Assembly: GCF_901000735.1 (NCBI RefSeq)
Contig: NC_081541.1
Span: forward strand, 1,804,595-1,868,594
From: Corylus avellana
Lineage: Eukaryota > Streptophyta > Magnoliopsida > Fagales > Betulaceae
Reading direction: 5' to 3'
DNA length: 64,000 nucleotides
Part shown: piece after piece, positions 46,656-59,026 of the stretch
Numbering within the stretch: position 1 is the first letter of the stretch
How the letters are laid out: every line of letters begins with the position of its first letter
The notes under the pieces: model-generated
Seen by the model: only the letters and a program-made list of their open reading frames with translations
Told to the model about the DNA's origin: nothing
Databases searched by the model: none
Position numbers and translations under genes: made by a program

Positions 46656-49600
46656 CATGAAGGTGTTGGCAAGCTGGTTTACCGAGTAGGCAATTTCAGG
46701 TCGTGTGAGGGTGCAATATTGCAAGGCACCCACGACACTGCGATATTCACTAACCTCGGTGAGAGGTTCCCCAGACAAAGAAGATAACTTGCTGCCTGAT
46801 ACACATGGAGCAGCATATGGTTTTGCACCAACCATACGTGCACGATGGAGGACATCCAATATATATTTGCTTTGGCGAAGGTGAAGACCGTGAGCTGTCC
46901 GGGTTACCTGAATACCAAGAAAATATCCAAGTGGGCCAAGATCCTTCAATGCAAATTCTTCTTGAAGGCGTTTGATGAGGGAGGCCAGCAGGTTGCTATG
47001 TGTTCCTGTCAAGATAATATCGTCAACATAAACAAGTAAGAACAAATGAACACCATGTTTATGATAAATAAATAAAGAAGTATCCATAGAGGAGGCCGTG
47101 AAGTCCAGTTCAAGGAGACACTGAGACAGCCGATGAAACCAGGCCCTTGGTGCCTGTTTGAGACCATATAAGGACTTGTGCAGCCGGCAAACATGGTGGG
47201 GAAGCATGGGATCAACAAAGCCTTGGGGCTGCTCCATATAGACTTCTTCAAGGAGTTTGCCGTGTAAGAAGGCGTTGGAAACATCTAGTTGACGGAGGGG
47301 CCAGCCAAAGTGAACGGCAAGTGCGAGGAGGACACGGACAGTAGCTGGTTTGATTACGGGGCTGAACGTCTCTGAAAAATCAACTCCAGAAATTTGATCA
47401 AAGCCTTTTGCGACCAAGCGGGCTTTATACCGATCAATACTGCCATCGGCACGTTGCTTCAACTTGTAGACCCATTTGTTACGAATGACATTCTTATGGG
47501 CAGGCCGTGGAACTAAACTCCACGTATGGTTGGCTAACAATGCATCAACTTCATGACCCATGGCTTGGCGCCATTGAGCTGAGGTAACGGCTTGGGAGTA
47601 ACATGTGGGTTCAGGAACAAGGACACTATTAAGGGCTTGTAGAGGATGTTTGGTTGTGTAAAAAAGTTTGAAATTGGGGAATTCTTTGGGTTTGAGAGAA
47701 CCCGTTTGAGCACGGGTGAGCATACAGGTAGGAGGGTGTGGAGGAGAAGTGGGAGTGGAAAGCTGAGGTGGGACCAAATCAGGAGACGTTGTGGAAGAGA
47801 CGGGAGAAGCAAGCAAGCTGGGCGTGGCTTGCGTTGAGTTTGGAGTACCTGAAAGAGGAGGAGAATTGAGTGCCGAAATTTCTGGAGATGAGATAAGGCG
47901 TGAATTGGGGGATTGGATGAGGGGAATATCCAGATTTTCAGGGATATTGATAGGTGTAGGAGCTTCATGGATATTGACAGGTGTAGGATTTAAATCAAGG
48001 GATGTGTGGTTTGGAGAGATCACAGGTGCATTAATTAAGGGAGAGGTGGATGTGGCTGGAATGGACAGCAAAGAGTGGGTAGGAGACGTGGCATTAGAGT
48101 GGGCAAGTGGTGGGATTTCTGGAATTAATGGAGAGGGGGTTGTTGCTGGAATGGACAGCAAAGAGGGCTGAGAAAACGTGGCACTTGATTGAGGAGATGA
48201 GGGGAGACCGGGAAAATTTTTCTCATCAAAGATAACATTGCGTGACAAATAAGTCTTTTTGGAGACTGGGTCGTAGCAACGATACCCTTTGTGTTGGGGA
48301 GAATAACCAAGAAAGAGGCAAACTTTGCTGCGAAAGGCAAGTTTGTGAGACGAATAAGGACGGAGAAGGGGATAACAAACACAACCAAAGCTTTTTAAGT
48401 GAGAATAATCCGGAGGGTGTTTAAACAATTTACCATAAGGCGAGTTATTGTTTAAGATGGGTGTTGGGAGATGATTTATAAGGAAAATGGCTGTGAGAAA
48501 AGCATCGACCCAAAACGTGGAAGGAAGACGTGATTGAGCAAGAAGGGATAACCCAATATCCATAATGTGTCTATGTTTTCTCTCAGCAACCCCGTTTTGT
48601 TGAGAAGTGTAAGGACATGTGAGTCGATGTAAAATACCATTGGTGTCAAGAAATGAAATAAACTGTTTTGATATATATTCGCCGCCATTGTCCGTTTGAA
48701 ATTTTTTGATGCGACAAGAGAAAAGATTTTCCACCAAAGTTTTAAATTTAACAAAGCAAGAAAAAACATCACTTTTATTGAAAAGAGGGTACAACCATGT
48801 GAAATGTGAATAGTCATCGACAAATATGACATAATATCGACTACCACTATGGGAAACAATAGGAGAAACCCATACATCTGAGTGAATGAGTTCAAGAGGA
48901 CAAGTAGAAATTCTAGAGTAATCGGAAAATGGTAGCTGTTTGGTCTTTCCAAGTTGACAATGAGAGCATACATGATCAAGTGTGAGAGATCCAGCCACGG
49001 GAAGTTGAAAAGAGGAGACAACCCGCTTGGTTATTTGAGAGGAAGGATGGCCCAATCTTGCATGCCAAATATCCAGAGACGTTTTGACACCGAAAAGAGC
49101 AACACGGGCACGAAATTTATTGATAGAATTTTTATTGATGTGAATGGGATAAAGTCCCCCTTCACTGAGACCCTCCAGAAGTGTGATGCCGGTTTTGTTG
49201 TCCTTGATGAAATAATGAGAACCGGTTAGAATGAAGAAACAAGCATTATCTATGCAAAATTGATTAATGGAAAGCAGATTAGCCATGGCTGAGGGACAGT
49301 GAAGAACTTGTTTTAAATGTAGAGAGGATGAAGGAGTTTGGAAAGTGAGAGAACCTTTATTTTGAATGGGTAACCCAGAGCCATTACCAACAGCTATGGT
49401 TTCGTCACCACCATAGGGTTCATGACGAGACAAGTTGGCGACGTCGTTGGTGACATGGTTGTTAGCACCGCTATCCGCAAACCATGGATCATCCTCAGGT
49501 ATAGTATGGGTTTGAGCTACCATGGCAGCGAGTTGAGCGGGAGGATGGCGCCCTTGAAAGCTGTAATCCATGCAATGAAAACAGTCAAGAGCCCTATGAC

Positions 49601-50516
49601 TTAATTTTCCACAAATTTGACATGGGCTTCGTGATGCACCACTATAGGAAGTAGGAGAACCAGGTTTGTGCTGAGGTGTGAAGGAGCCACTGGGTTGCAT
49701 GAATTTGGACTTCAACTGATGTTGACGAGTTGCAAAGTGTGATTGAGTGGAGGAATGCTGAGGAGGACGTGGAGAAAACTGCATCTTGGATTTCCTGGGG
49801 CCATGGGGCGTGGACTTTCTAGCAAGCATTGCAAATGATTGTTGTGAGGAAAGATGGGCTTGATTCTGCTCCTCCAATAATACCTCGTGGGAGAGCAATT
49901 TTGATTGAAAGTCATCAAACTTCATGGTGGAATCATCCAGGGCAAAGGAACAAGCAGTTATAAAAGTGGCATAAGAGGCATTCAAACCACCAATTACATA
50001 TGAAATGAGATCCTCATCCTCAACTGGCTTACCAATTGTTGCAAGCTGATCAGCCAAGAGTTTGGCATCGTGAAGATAGTCAATACAGGATTTGCTACCT
50101 TGATGAAGATTCTGCAATTGCCTCTTGAGATGGTGGACCCGAGCGCGGGATTGAGAGGCATAACGGTTGGATAAAGATACCCAAACCTGCTGGGCAGTAG
50201 TTAAGCCATACAAGGTGGAAATCACCTTGTCTGTGAGAGAGGCATTGAGCCAACTCATCACAAACTGATCCTTTTTGAGCCACAGTAGGTACTCAGGATT
50301 GAGATCAGTAGATTCCTTACCATCGGCAGCAAGAAGGAATTTTGCTGGGCACGGTTCAGTACCATCCATGAAACCCAGCAATTCATGGCTTTGTAAGATA
50401 GGCCGACACTGAAAACGCCAAGTCGGATAGTTGGTCCCATCCATTCGGAAACCAATAAGCTGTGCAATATTTGGTGGATTATAGACAGTGGATTGAGAAG
50501 TAGAGGTGGGAGCCAT
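46644..50516 (-). pseudogene. Copia gag-pol polyprotein (1290 aa, frameshifted at end)
   Basis: One long frame from MAPTSTSQST. In order: gag (UBN2-type), a CCHC knuckle CQICGKLSHRALDC near residue 300, protease with DSG (FADSGANNHV) near 350, a pre-integrase HHCC region (WHARLGHPS..CSHCQLGK), integrase core (HSDVWV, TDNGGEY, QNGVAERKHR), then reverse transcriptase (KARLVAKG, LDVSNAFLHG, LVYVDDIILTG). It stops at 46644, just after the reverse transcriptase, because of a short deletion (apparently 4 bp in a repeated ATGC context). RNase H follows in another frame. Apart from that break no stops are seen, which fits a young copy. Confidence 0.9.
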
Positions 50517-50595
50517 GTGAGAAGGAGAGGAGAAAAAAAAAAAAAAATCTGATGCGGAAGATGGATCTATGCGTGAGCTATTAGCTCTGATACCA

Positions 50596-50868
50596 TGTAA
50601 ATTTACAATAAAGAGATAATTCTTTTATTCAATAATAAATATTGTCATGTACATGGATATATAAACAGAGTGTGTACAAAGTAGCCGTTGGTTTTCTAGA
50701 GAATTTCCTTGTACAGCTTGATGTCTTTCCTTATTTTCACCCATGCTTTGATTGTATTTCCTTAAGTCTTGGTGTATGATATTTCTCTGATTGATTGGGC
50801 GTGTCTGATGGGATATTTCCTTCTTGATGCAGCACCATATCTTCATGAGCTGTAGAGGAGTGAGTCAC
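50596..50868 (-). repeat. 5' LTR of the Copia element (cut by gap)
   Basis: It matches 45778..46055 with a few indels and substitutions. The last roughly 16 bases of the LTR fall in the gap of Ns. Confidence 0.88.
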
Positions 50869-50888
50869 NNNNNNNNNNNNNNNNNNNN
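50869..50888. other. Assembly gap (20 N)
   Basis: Twenty Ns lie exactly at the outer end of the Copia LTR. From the other LTR about 16 bases are expected here before the TSD AATTT at 50889, so the true gap is probably close to its nominal size. Confidence 0.95.
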
Positions 50889-51233
50889 AATTTCTCCCCA
50901 TCCTCGGGAAAAATGGGCTGTTGGGTATTGTTGATGGTTCGGAGCCCTGTCCACCCAAATTCATTTCAGAATCTGATGAGAAGTATTCTGTCTCCTTGAA
51001 TCCTGAATTTGTGATTTGGGAGAGAAAGGATCAATATATCCTTAGTTGGTTCATTGCAGCGTTGTCTGAAAAGGTTGTCAGTGCAGTGTATGGCGTCAAT
51101 ACCTCAAGGCAGGTATCATGTTATTGGAGGAGGAAATATCATGGAGAGATGGAGAGGAGAGTTGAGAGAGTGAAAGAATATTGGAAGGAGAAGATATCTC
51201 TGGAATTAACGGGGGAGAATGGGAGATAAAAAT
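50889..51233 (+). mobile_element. Truncated Copia remnant (second copy), right half
   Basis: This continues the gag fragment interrupted at 45777: GIVDGSEPCPPKF, SLNPEFVIWERKDQYILSWF, VYGVNTSRQV. It ends in the same non-gag tail as the copy at 11470..11577, after which block D starts. Confidence 0.7.
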
Positions 51234-54200
51234 GAATAGCAAAGAATAGAGAGAGATACGTAAATACTTTAGGGCTTAGGCTGTATGCATTGGGGCAGTG
51301 TCTCTTTACGATAACCATTGGACCACGCGGCGGGCTAAGAACCAACTGATTAGTCTCATGTAGTGGACCTTTTATATAAACGGGCCTTAAGCCTAAGCTC
51401 CACGTGGAGGGGGCCGAATATTTGGGTTGCTAAGTCCAATGATATAATCCATATCTCAACAATACTCAATGTTGGGATTAGTTTTGGAAAAAATTGTAAA
51501 ATCGGCCCATGTAGTTTATTTGATTTGTAATTAACTCATTAATTGCAGTATCAAAATAAATTTAAAAGTCTTTGAGGTATGTCAAAAAAAAAAAAAAAAA
51601 TTAATCACTACAACAAAATTCCGTCTACTAATTTAACAAATTCTGATATTATGAAATGTTAAAGGTAATAAAATTGTGATACATGTCCTATTTAAGTAAA
51701 TTTTACACTAGCAAAATTTGTTAAATTAGTTTACAAAATTTGATTGTAAGGACTAAATTGTTTATTTGGCATACTTCAGGAACCTCTGAATTCATTTTAA
51801 TACTATAAGAAATTAATTGTAAATCAAGTAAACCAATTTTCTATTTTTTCCTTTATTTTTTATTTGTTATTATTTTTATTTTTATTTTTAAACTTTTTAC
51901 TTAACTACCCAAATATATATTGAAATGTCGAGGTTTTATCTAGATCTATGAGCATATTCTTAATTGCCTGATCCGATGGACCAATGGGGCATCATTGTGC
52001 AAAACAAATCAAAGAAAAGATCATTGGAGTGATGCCAGTAGGAAGCCTCATTTTCAAGAGTTTTGTCACACTTCTTATGCAAGATTTTTTTTCGGAGGAT
52101 GACTTTTCTTGCCACGCAATCTCGCACGAGTTAGTCGTCGCCAGAGTATATCCAACAGAATATATAGTTAAATAGTTTATAATCAAAATATTTTTTGTAT
52201 ATCTCATTCACTATATAGCACACTACATCAACAAAAGATTTTTTTTTTTTTTCTCTTTTTCTTTAAGAAAACAATAGAAAAAACTAAAATAATAAATAAA
52301 TAAAATAGAGAATAAAATATAAATGTTAATTTGTGTGTATATAGAGAAAACAGTAACTAAAATAAAAATTTTAAATTTTAAACTAAATATTTTAGTTTTG
52401 CATGGGTGAATCTTTATGATCAAGGCTAGGCTAGGGGACCCTTGGCATGCAGTTAACTAGAACAAGAGCGGAGGGAATATCTACTTGTCTAGTACATATA
52501 TCGCTTACTTTTCTTATATTCCTTAATCATATTAATTATTTTGCTGGGAAGTTGCCAATTAAGTTCCATTTTTTTTTCCTTTCTGCACTACCATATATTC
52601 TCTGGCTGACTTGACTTCGTAGTTTTTGCTGGGAAGTTGCCAATTATACCCTTGGCTGACTTGACTTTTCTTCTTATATTCCTTAATCATATTAATTATT
52701 TTGCTGGGAAGTTGCCAATTAAGTTCCATTTTTTATTTTCGTTCTGCGCTACCATATATTCTCTGGCTGACTTGACTTTGTAATTTTTGCTGGAAAGTTG
52801 CCAATTATACCCTTGGCTGACTTGACTTGCCGTAGATTCCTTAATCATATTAATTATTTTGCTGGGAAATTGCCAATTAAGTTCCTTTTTTTGTTTTTTT
52901 CTTTGATCGATATTGAATTTTCATCAGTTGCCGAGATAGACTTGAAGGATGCCAGCTGTGAAAAAAACAAAAAAGAAAGACTTTGAATAATAAAATATCT
53001 ATAAATATTACGGCAGTTGCTCTCGTTAATTAGTTGCAGCTGCAGAGTACACTTAGAAGATTAAATCCAATATTTGAACCAAAATCAAACTGCAATCGCT
53101 TCCTAAAAAGGAATTTGTATTGAAAATATAAAGGTGATATTTATAAGATCGAACCTTGCTGAGAGATCATTCTCCAAAAATGCCTGAAATTAATATACAG
53201 TCTACAGACATCGTTCCAGGTACGTAATTAACAAAATATGAGCTATTAGAAAAAAAAAAATTAACAAAATATAAGCGTGCGATAGATTGATATTTAATCT
53301 TATTTTATATCAACTTCTTTTACTTTTTTTTTAGGACACGCATGAGATTTTAGTCAATATTCTCGTCCCGCAATCTTATAGTATAAAATCAAATCTCTCG
53401 TAATATATTCTCTAAATATAAGCCCACGAATACGTGCAAGTTGCGACCAACTGGGATTTCCAGGTGAGCAAATTGCCACACCCAAGTTTACTGATAGCAA
53501 AATGAAGTGTGACCGTACGTATGACCCTTACCCTTTGGGCCGGGGGTGCTAGCCCCACTTCCCCCCAAAAATAATAAATTAAATTAAAAGTACTGTGCGC
53601 CTCTAAAATTTGAAAATTTCCTTTCAATTTTTTTTGGGTAAGCCAGAAAAAAGGTTAAAAAGAAGATTGTGCAACCATCTCAAGTAATTTCACCACACAA
53701 AGCATAACTATATATATATAGTTGGGGTGGCGATGTCGTTCCTCCCATGTACAACACATTCCGTACGTGGATTTACAAAATTAACTCCATTTGTGGTAAA
53801 TAGAATCTATTGTTGTGAGTAGTCAATATTGTATTATTATTGAACTCGGAACGTACTCTATTTTCACGTAGAAAATAGAGTAGTGCTAAAAATTACTTTT
53901 GTATCTTTTTTGTATCACTCAAAGAATAATATGGCTTATAAAATTATCAACCTTTTGATTAATTATTATTAAATTTTAATCAAATAATAATTTTAAAACC
54001 ATATCAATTTGAGAGTGACACAAGAAGAATACAATAATATATAACTTCTACAATTACTCTGAAAAAGGTCATTTCTATACATAGAACTCCAAGAACAGGT
54101 GTAGTGGAAGTTTCTTCCCTAACGGTTAGCAATCTCTATCAAGAATATACTCCCAAAACTGGTGGAAATTTAGAATATACTCCAGATCATGCATGATGAC

Positions 54201-54772
54201 GTTTCTTAAATTTTCTCCACACATGTAATAGCTGGCTATCCAACGAGAGCGTAGGCGTGCATTAGCCGCCTCATGTTGGGAATCTTGAATTTTCCTGCCC
54301 ATTTGATCAAGCGGACCCTTTTCACTTCCTTTTCTTAATCATTTTATTTTGTTGGAAAGTTCCTACTGTATTTTTCTTTTCTTTTCTTTTCTTTTCTTTC
54401 ACTATTGTTTAACCATTGAATTAATAACTAATTTTTTTTTATTAACTTAAACTTTTAAAATAAGCAATCATTTAGCATGCATATTAGAACAAATCGAGGT
54501 CCTTAACTATCAAAAGGAACTTGAATATGTAAAATTCATATGTGAGTCTCACATATTTAAAAATAAATTTATTAAAGAAAAAAAAATAATACAAGACAAT
54601 AAAAACAAATATTTTTATTGATTAAATTATTAAATTATTCTTTTTTTATTTATTTAAACTTTTAAAATAAGTGATGACGTAATAAATGCTGACTTAGTTT
54701 TGAAGGAAAGACTTGAAGCTTAAATAAAAAACAAAAAGGAAAGACTTGAAGCTTAAATCCAATTGCTGTCAC
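51234..54772. repeat. CNGC upstream block D
   Basis: A near-identical counterpart of blocks B and C, with the CTGGGAAGTTGCCAATTA unit present in four or more copies between 52540 and 52880. The paralogous empty site of the MULE lies at its left edge (51228). No gene is supported; short frames here are shared non-coding sequence. Confidence 0.75.
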
Positions 54773-55590
54773 TATATATTTGCTTAATTAATTTGTCCAG
54801 TCTAGCTCCCGGCCGTCTCCCTTGCTCTCCTCGAGGTTATCAGGTTCATTTTACTGTTTATAATATAATCTCTAAGGAGACACAAATTTATAACTATTTA
54901 TTTATTACATTTCCTATATATTCAACCTCACAATTTCTTTTTGGGTCCATCCCTTTTATTTTGGGTCTGATGATGCCAAACATTATTCATAGTGTTTTCT
55001 TGGTCCGAGTATTTCCATTGATCGAGTATGCTACAAACGATTTTACAAAAACCTTTGCTGCTTCATATATATAAACATGTCTTGTCTTTAATATATAAAT
55101 ATATGCTGCAGAGTCTTATGTACGTACGTTTCTGCCCTGTAAGACAGCCTGCATTTAGAATTAATATAATATAAAAAGTGGCATTTGCCTAATCTGTTTT
55201 TCAGTTTTTCAGGAGGAATCCAAACTCATACTGTTGTGCTTGTAATATAAGCTTTAGCTATGAGTAATTGGCAACGGCTAAAGAAAGGAATGAGGTTAGC
55301 ATCTTCTACTTGTTCTCCTTATATATAGATATGATTATTATCATTGTAAACAATATTTCTCAAACGTACTCATAACTTTTTCGAAATAGGCCTATTATGG
55401 TGTTTTCGTCCTTTCTTAAGACTCTTTTTAGGGCCTATTTTAGATGATTTGAGTCCTTTTTAAAAATAACATGTGATTCCCCCGTGTTTTTTTAATGAAT
55501 TTTCTTCAACTTTGTTTTATTATAAAAAATGCATGTGGATCTTACATGTAAATGGACAAATGACATTTTTATAGACTGGATTGTTTGGGC
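54773..55590 (+). pseudogene. CNGC 5' end: promoter, leader and first exon only
   Basis: The promoter/5'UTR exon copy (TATATATTTGC to TATCAG, ending 54843) and the 35-nt first exon (55260..55294, starting ATGAGTAATTGG, followed by GTTAGC) are both intact. Similarity to the CNGC gene ends near 55590, before exon 2, and the sequence joins the LSI2-like 5' flank. Confidence 0.6.
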
Positions 55591-56486
55591 ATGTGGGTCT
55601 TAAAATGTTACCAATTTTTTTTACCATATCTAAGCCAAATCCAATTTTTGGAATCTGGGTATCGTATATTTATTTCTAAATTTAATGACTGTTGGATTAA
55701 ATGACTGTTGAAGTAGCACCTTCATAAAGATTGTGGGGTCATGCGGTACGTCTAACACCTTCTCTGAAGTTGATATTCAGTTCTTATGTATGTTTTCATA
55801 TTTGTTGTATATGCAGAGAATTTCTGAATCTGGGTTTTCGGTTTTTTAAGATTTAGTTTGGAATACTGAGATTGTTGTGGAAGTGACATTTCTTGAAAAT
55901 AGTTAATCATTCATTCTGTTAATGTCAATATTAATGGGTATTGCAAAGATAAAAATAACAAATTCATATTGGCTGGATTTTGCTTTTAATGTCAATCTTG
56001 GTTCTTCTCTTAGGGAGTTCTAGATAAGAGAAGAAAAAGGAGAAGAAGAAGAAGAAGAAGAAAAACTAGATTAATAGTTCGTGTTCGCTGAACTCGCCAA
56101 TCCCTATATTACTTGATTTTGATAATGTACTTGTTTTGTGTTAGTTTATTATGCCTTATAATAAATCCAAAGATGCATCAACTCTCTGCATGCTATCTTC
56201 CTAGCACTTGCTATATGCTTACTATTTGCCCTCCAGCAGTTGGACACTGTGCTTCAATGAATTTTGCTATCATGTTGCTCAAATATCACAATTTTGTATC
56301 GAATCTATGATAGATTCAGAAGATTGAATCTCCACACAATTATAATGTTTAATTGGTTTTTCCTGGCCAGGGTACTTTTCTGTCAAGTAGATTTATGATA
56401 ATATGGCATCAGCTATGGAATTTCATTAATACGTTGAGCCCTAAGGACTGTATAACAATAAGACTACGGCTTACTAAGCTGCAAAG
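55591..56486. promoter_or_regulatory. 5' flank and leader of LSI2-like gene, copy 2
   Basis: Nearly identical to 34074..34953, including an (AAG)n run with one more unit and the TTTTTCCTGGCCAG acceptor before the leader exon (about 56372). The start of transcription is not visible. Confidence 0.4.
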
Positions 56487-59026
56487 ATGGCCTTGGCTTC
56501 TTCTGTAAAAGTGGTTCTGGGATCACTTGCTTTCGCAATCTTCTGGGTAATGGCGGTCTTCCCAGCCGTTCCTTTTCTACCAATTGGGAGGATTGCTGGG
56601 TCCCTCCTTGGTGCTATGCTAATGGTATTATTCCGAGTCCTAACTCCAGATCAAGCATATGATGCAATTGATCTACGAACCCTTGGTCTTCTCTTTGGGA
56701 CAATGGTTGTCAGTGTCTATCTAGAAAAAGCAGACATGTTCAAGTACTTGGAAAATCTTCTCTCATGGAAGAGTAAAGGAGCAAAGGACTTACTTTGTCG
56801 AATCTGCCTGATTTCAGCCATTTCAAGTGCCCTTTTTACTAATGATACCGCTTGTGTGGTATTAACTGAATTTGTCTTAAAAATTGCAAGGCAACATCAT
56901 CTCCCACCTCAACCTTTCCTTCTTGCCCTGGCCTCTAGTGCAAATATTGGGTCTTCAGCGACTCCAATTGGCAACCCCCAAAATTTGGTTATAGCTGTTC
57001 GGAGTAAGATATCTTTTGGGAGTTTTCTAAGTGGAATTCTCCCTGCAATGCTAGTGGGAGTGGTTGTCAATGCTCTAATTCTTCTATCCATGTATTGGAG
57101 GCTGTTATCAATTCAGAAAGATGAAACAGATGCAGCTGTAGATGTTGTTGAAGAGGAGGATGTGGATTCTCATCGCCTTTCACCAGCCATGATGGGGTAC
57201 TCTAGATTGGAAACTATAAATGTGCAAGGCTCTCCCAACGTGCATGAGAACATGGGTCATGTTGAGACCATTAGAAACCAGTTAAGGTCAAATGAGAATA
57301 AAATCCACAGGGTCCCTTGTGGTACGTTGGATTCTGCAAGGAATTCTAGTGCATCGAAAGAGCTGGAAGATGTTGTATCTTCTCCCAAAAGGGAGGAGAT
57401 CATTCCTTCAAAGACTGTTGTTAGATCAATGGACAGACTAAAAGACGCACTTTCTATAGAGTCTTCAGAAGGAAAGGAAGATTTGACCATTAGATGGCAA
57501 AGGATGTTGTGGAAGCCGTGTGTTTACCTTATTACTATAGGAATGTTGATTGCTTTGCTCATGGGGCTGAATATGTCATGGACTACAATTACTGCTGCAC
57601 TTGCTCTTGTGGTTCTTGATTTCAAGGATGCTATGCCTTGCCTTGAAAAGGTATAATTTGCAAATTAACATGATGCTGCTCTTCTCCTTTTTCAATTAGT
57701 TTTCCCCTTTGTCTATCAATGGGACTTGAAAACTCTAAAGCATACCTTGTAGGAGATTATGAATTACATGGATGGCTTGTTGGAGAGTTTAAAATATCTT
57801 AAGTTGATTCTCTTCTTTGCCAGGTCAAATATTCGCTTTTGATTTTCTTTTGCGGAATGTTTATCACAGTAGATGGCTTTAACAAAACTGGAATCCCAAG
57901 TACTCTATGGGACCTCATGGCGCCTTATGCACAGATTGATCATGCTAGCGGGATAGCAGTTCTTGCCATTGTCGTTCTTGTCCTGTCAAATTTGGCTTCA
58001 AGCGTACCAACTGGTATGTTGGTGTATTTCTTCCATGTCTTTTTCTATTATATGTCATCATTCTATTTCTTTTTGGGATCTATCATATATATAAAATTAG
58101 CTTCCTAGAGTAACACCTGGCTGTAAAGTCTGTTTATGCGACTTTATGTTAGCAATTGGAAGAATGCAAGAAATTGCTAGCAGTGCAGATTTGGAATGCA
58201 TATGATCTGAACATTTTTTGGCATTTATGGTTTCTTAAGATTTCTGGATGCTATATATTTTGGCATGGTTTGGACTTTGAATACAGAATATGATCTCTTA
58301 GGCATGTCAAAGTATAACCAGTATGGGTTTTTTCTTGTTCTCAAGCTTTCTTTCTGCACTTGAGACTACTTGATATTAATTGTTCTCATGCATGATCAAA
58401 TCTTAATCAAGTTGAGATTGCACCATCGTATACTGAACAGTTCTTTAAGTTTGAGAAGTATCTTTAACTTCCCTTTGTACAAAAGTTGGCACCCTCTGGG
58501 GTCATTTTCTCAATAAACTGCATCCCTCACCAGAAGAATAAATTTGATTTTTTCCATCCACATATCTCTGTAATCTAAAGTTCCTTTCCATCTACATCTG
58601 TTAGAAGATTTGTTTTTTTCTTTCATATAAAAATAATCTAGGCTGCATTTAGATGTGGTTTAAATTACTAATTAATTGATATGAATTTTCGAGCTTTGAG
58701 GATTTTGCTCCAACACATGAGGATAAGGGTCGCTTATATATAAATCATGCTTATACTATGTAGTTTTGTTGCTGGGAGGACGAGTGGCAGCATCGGCAGC
58801 TGCAATTTCTGCAACTGATGAGAAGAAGGCATGGCTCATCTTAGCTTGGGTTAGCACGGTAGCTGGGAACCTCTCATTACTGGGATCAGCTGCCAACTTA
58901 ATAGTGTGTGAAGAGGCTCGCAAAGCTCCACGTCTTGGGTACACTTTATCTTTTTGGAGCCATCTCAAATTTGGACTCCCCTCGACCCTTATAGTCACTG
59001 CTATTGGTTTGATACTCATGATATGA
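56487..59026 (+). CDS. LSI2-like silicon/arsenite efflux transporter, copy 2
   Basis: Exons 56487..57650, 57824..58013 and 58764..59026 give 538 aa, the usual size for this ArsB/NhaD-type efflux family. All junctions are in frame with GT..AG introns, and the acceptor of exon 2 is CCAG. Landmarks are [55 protein letters not shown], a full Ser/Glu-rich central loop ([14 protein letters not shown]), and a C-terminus ending AIGLILMI. Compared with copy 1 it has lost 10 codons after SPAMM and reads IDLRTLG where copy 1 has IDLPILG, next to a conserved membrane segment. It is the more typical of the two copies, likely a plasma-membrane Si or As(III) exporter; substrate cannot be read from sequence. 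Confidence 0.87.

Larger units (their letters stand above)
45778..50888 (-). mobile_element. Copia LTR retrotransposon (Ale-like), nearly intact
   Basis: LTRs of about 295 bp with TG..CA ends lie at 45778..46072 and 50596..about 50884. On the minus strand a primer-binding site, TGGTATCAGAGC, directly follows the 5' LTR, and a G-rich polypurine tract (about 46073..46083) precedes the 3' LTR. AATTT occurs immediately on both sides, a 5-bp TSD confirmed by the uninterrupted gag remnant near 11256. The LTRs differ at only five or six sites, so insertion is recent. Short LTRs, 5.1-kb size and one gag-pol frame suggest the Ale/Retrofit lineage (inference). Confidence 0.92.

Noticed and set aside
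47534..48171. Open frames on both strands over the Copia gene
   Set aside because: They are shadows of the gag-pol frame in its Pro/Ser-rich region between integrase and reverse transcriptase.
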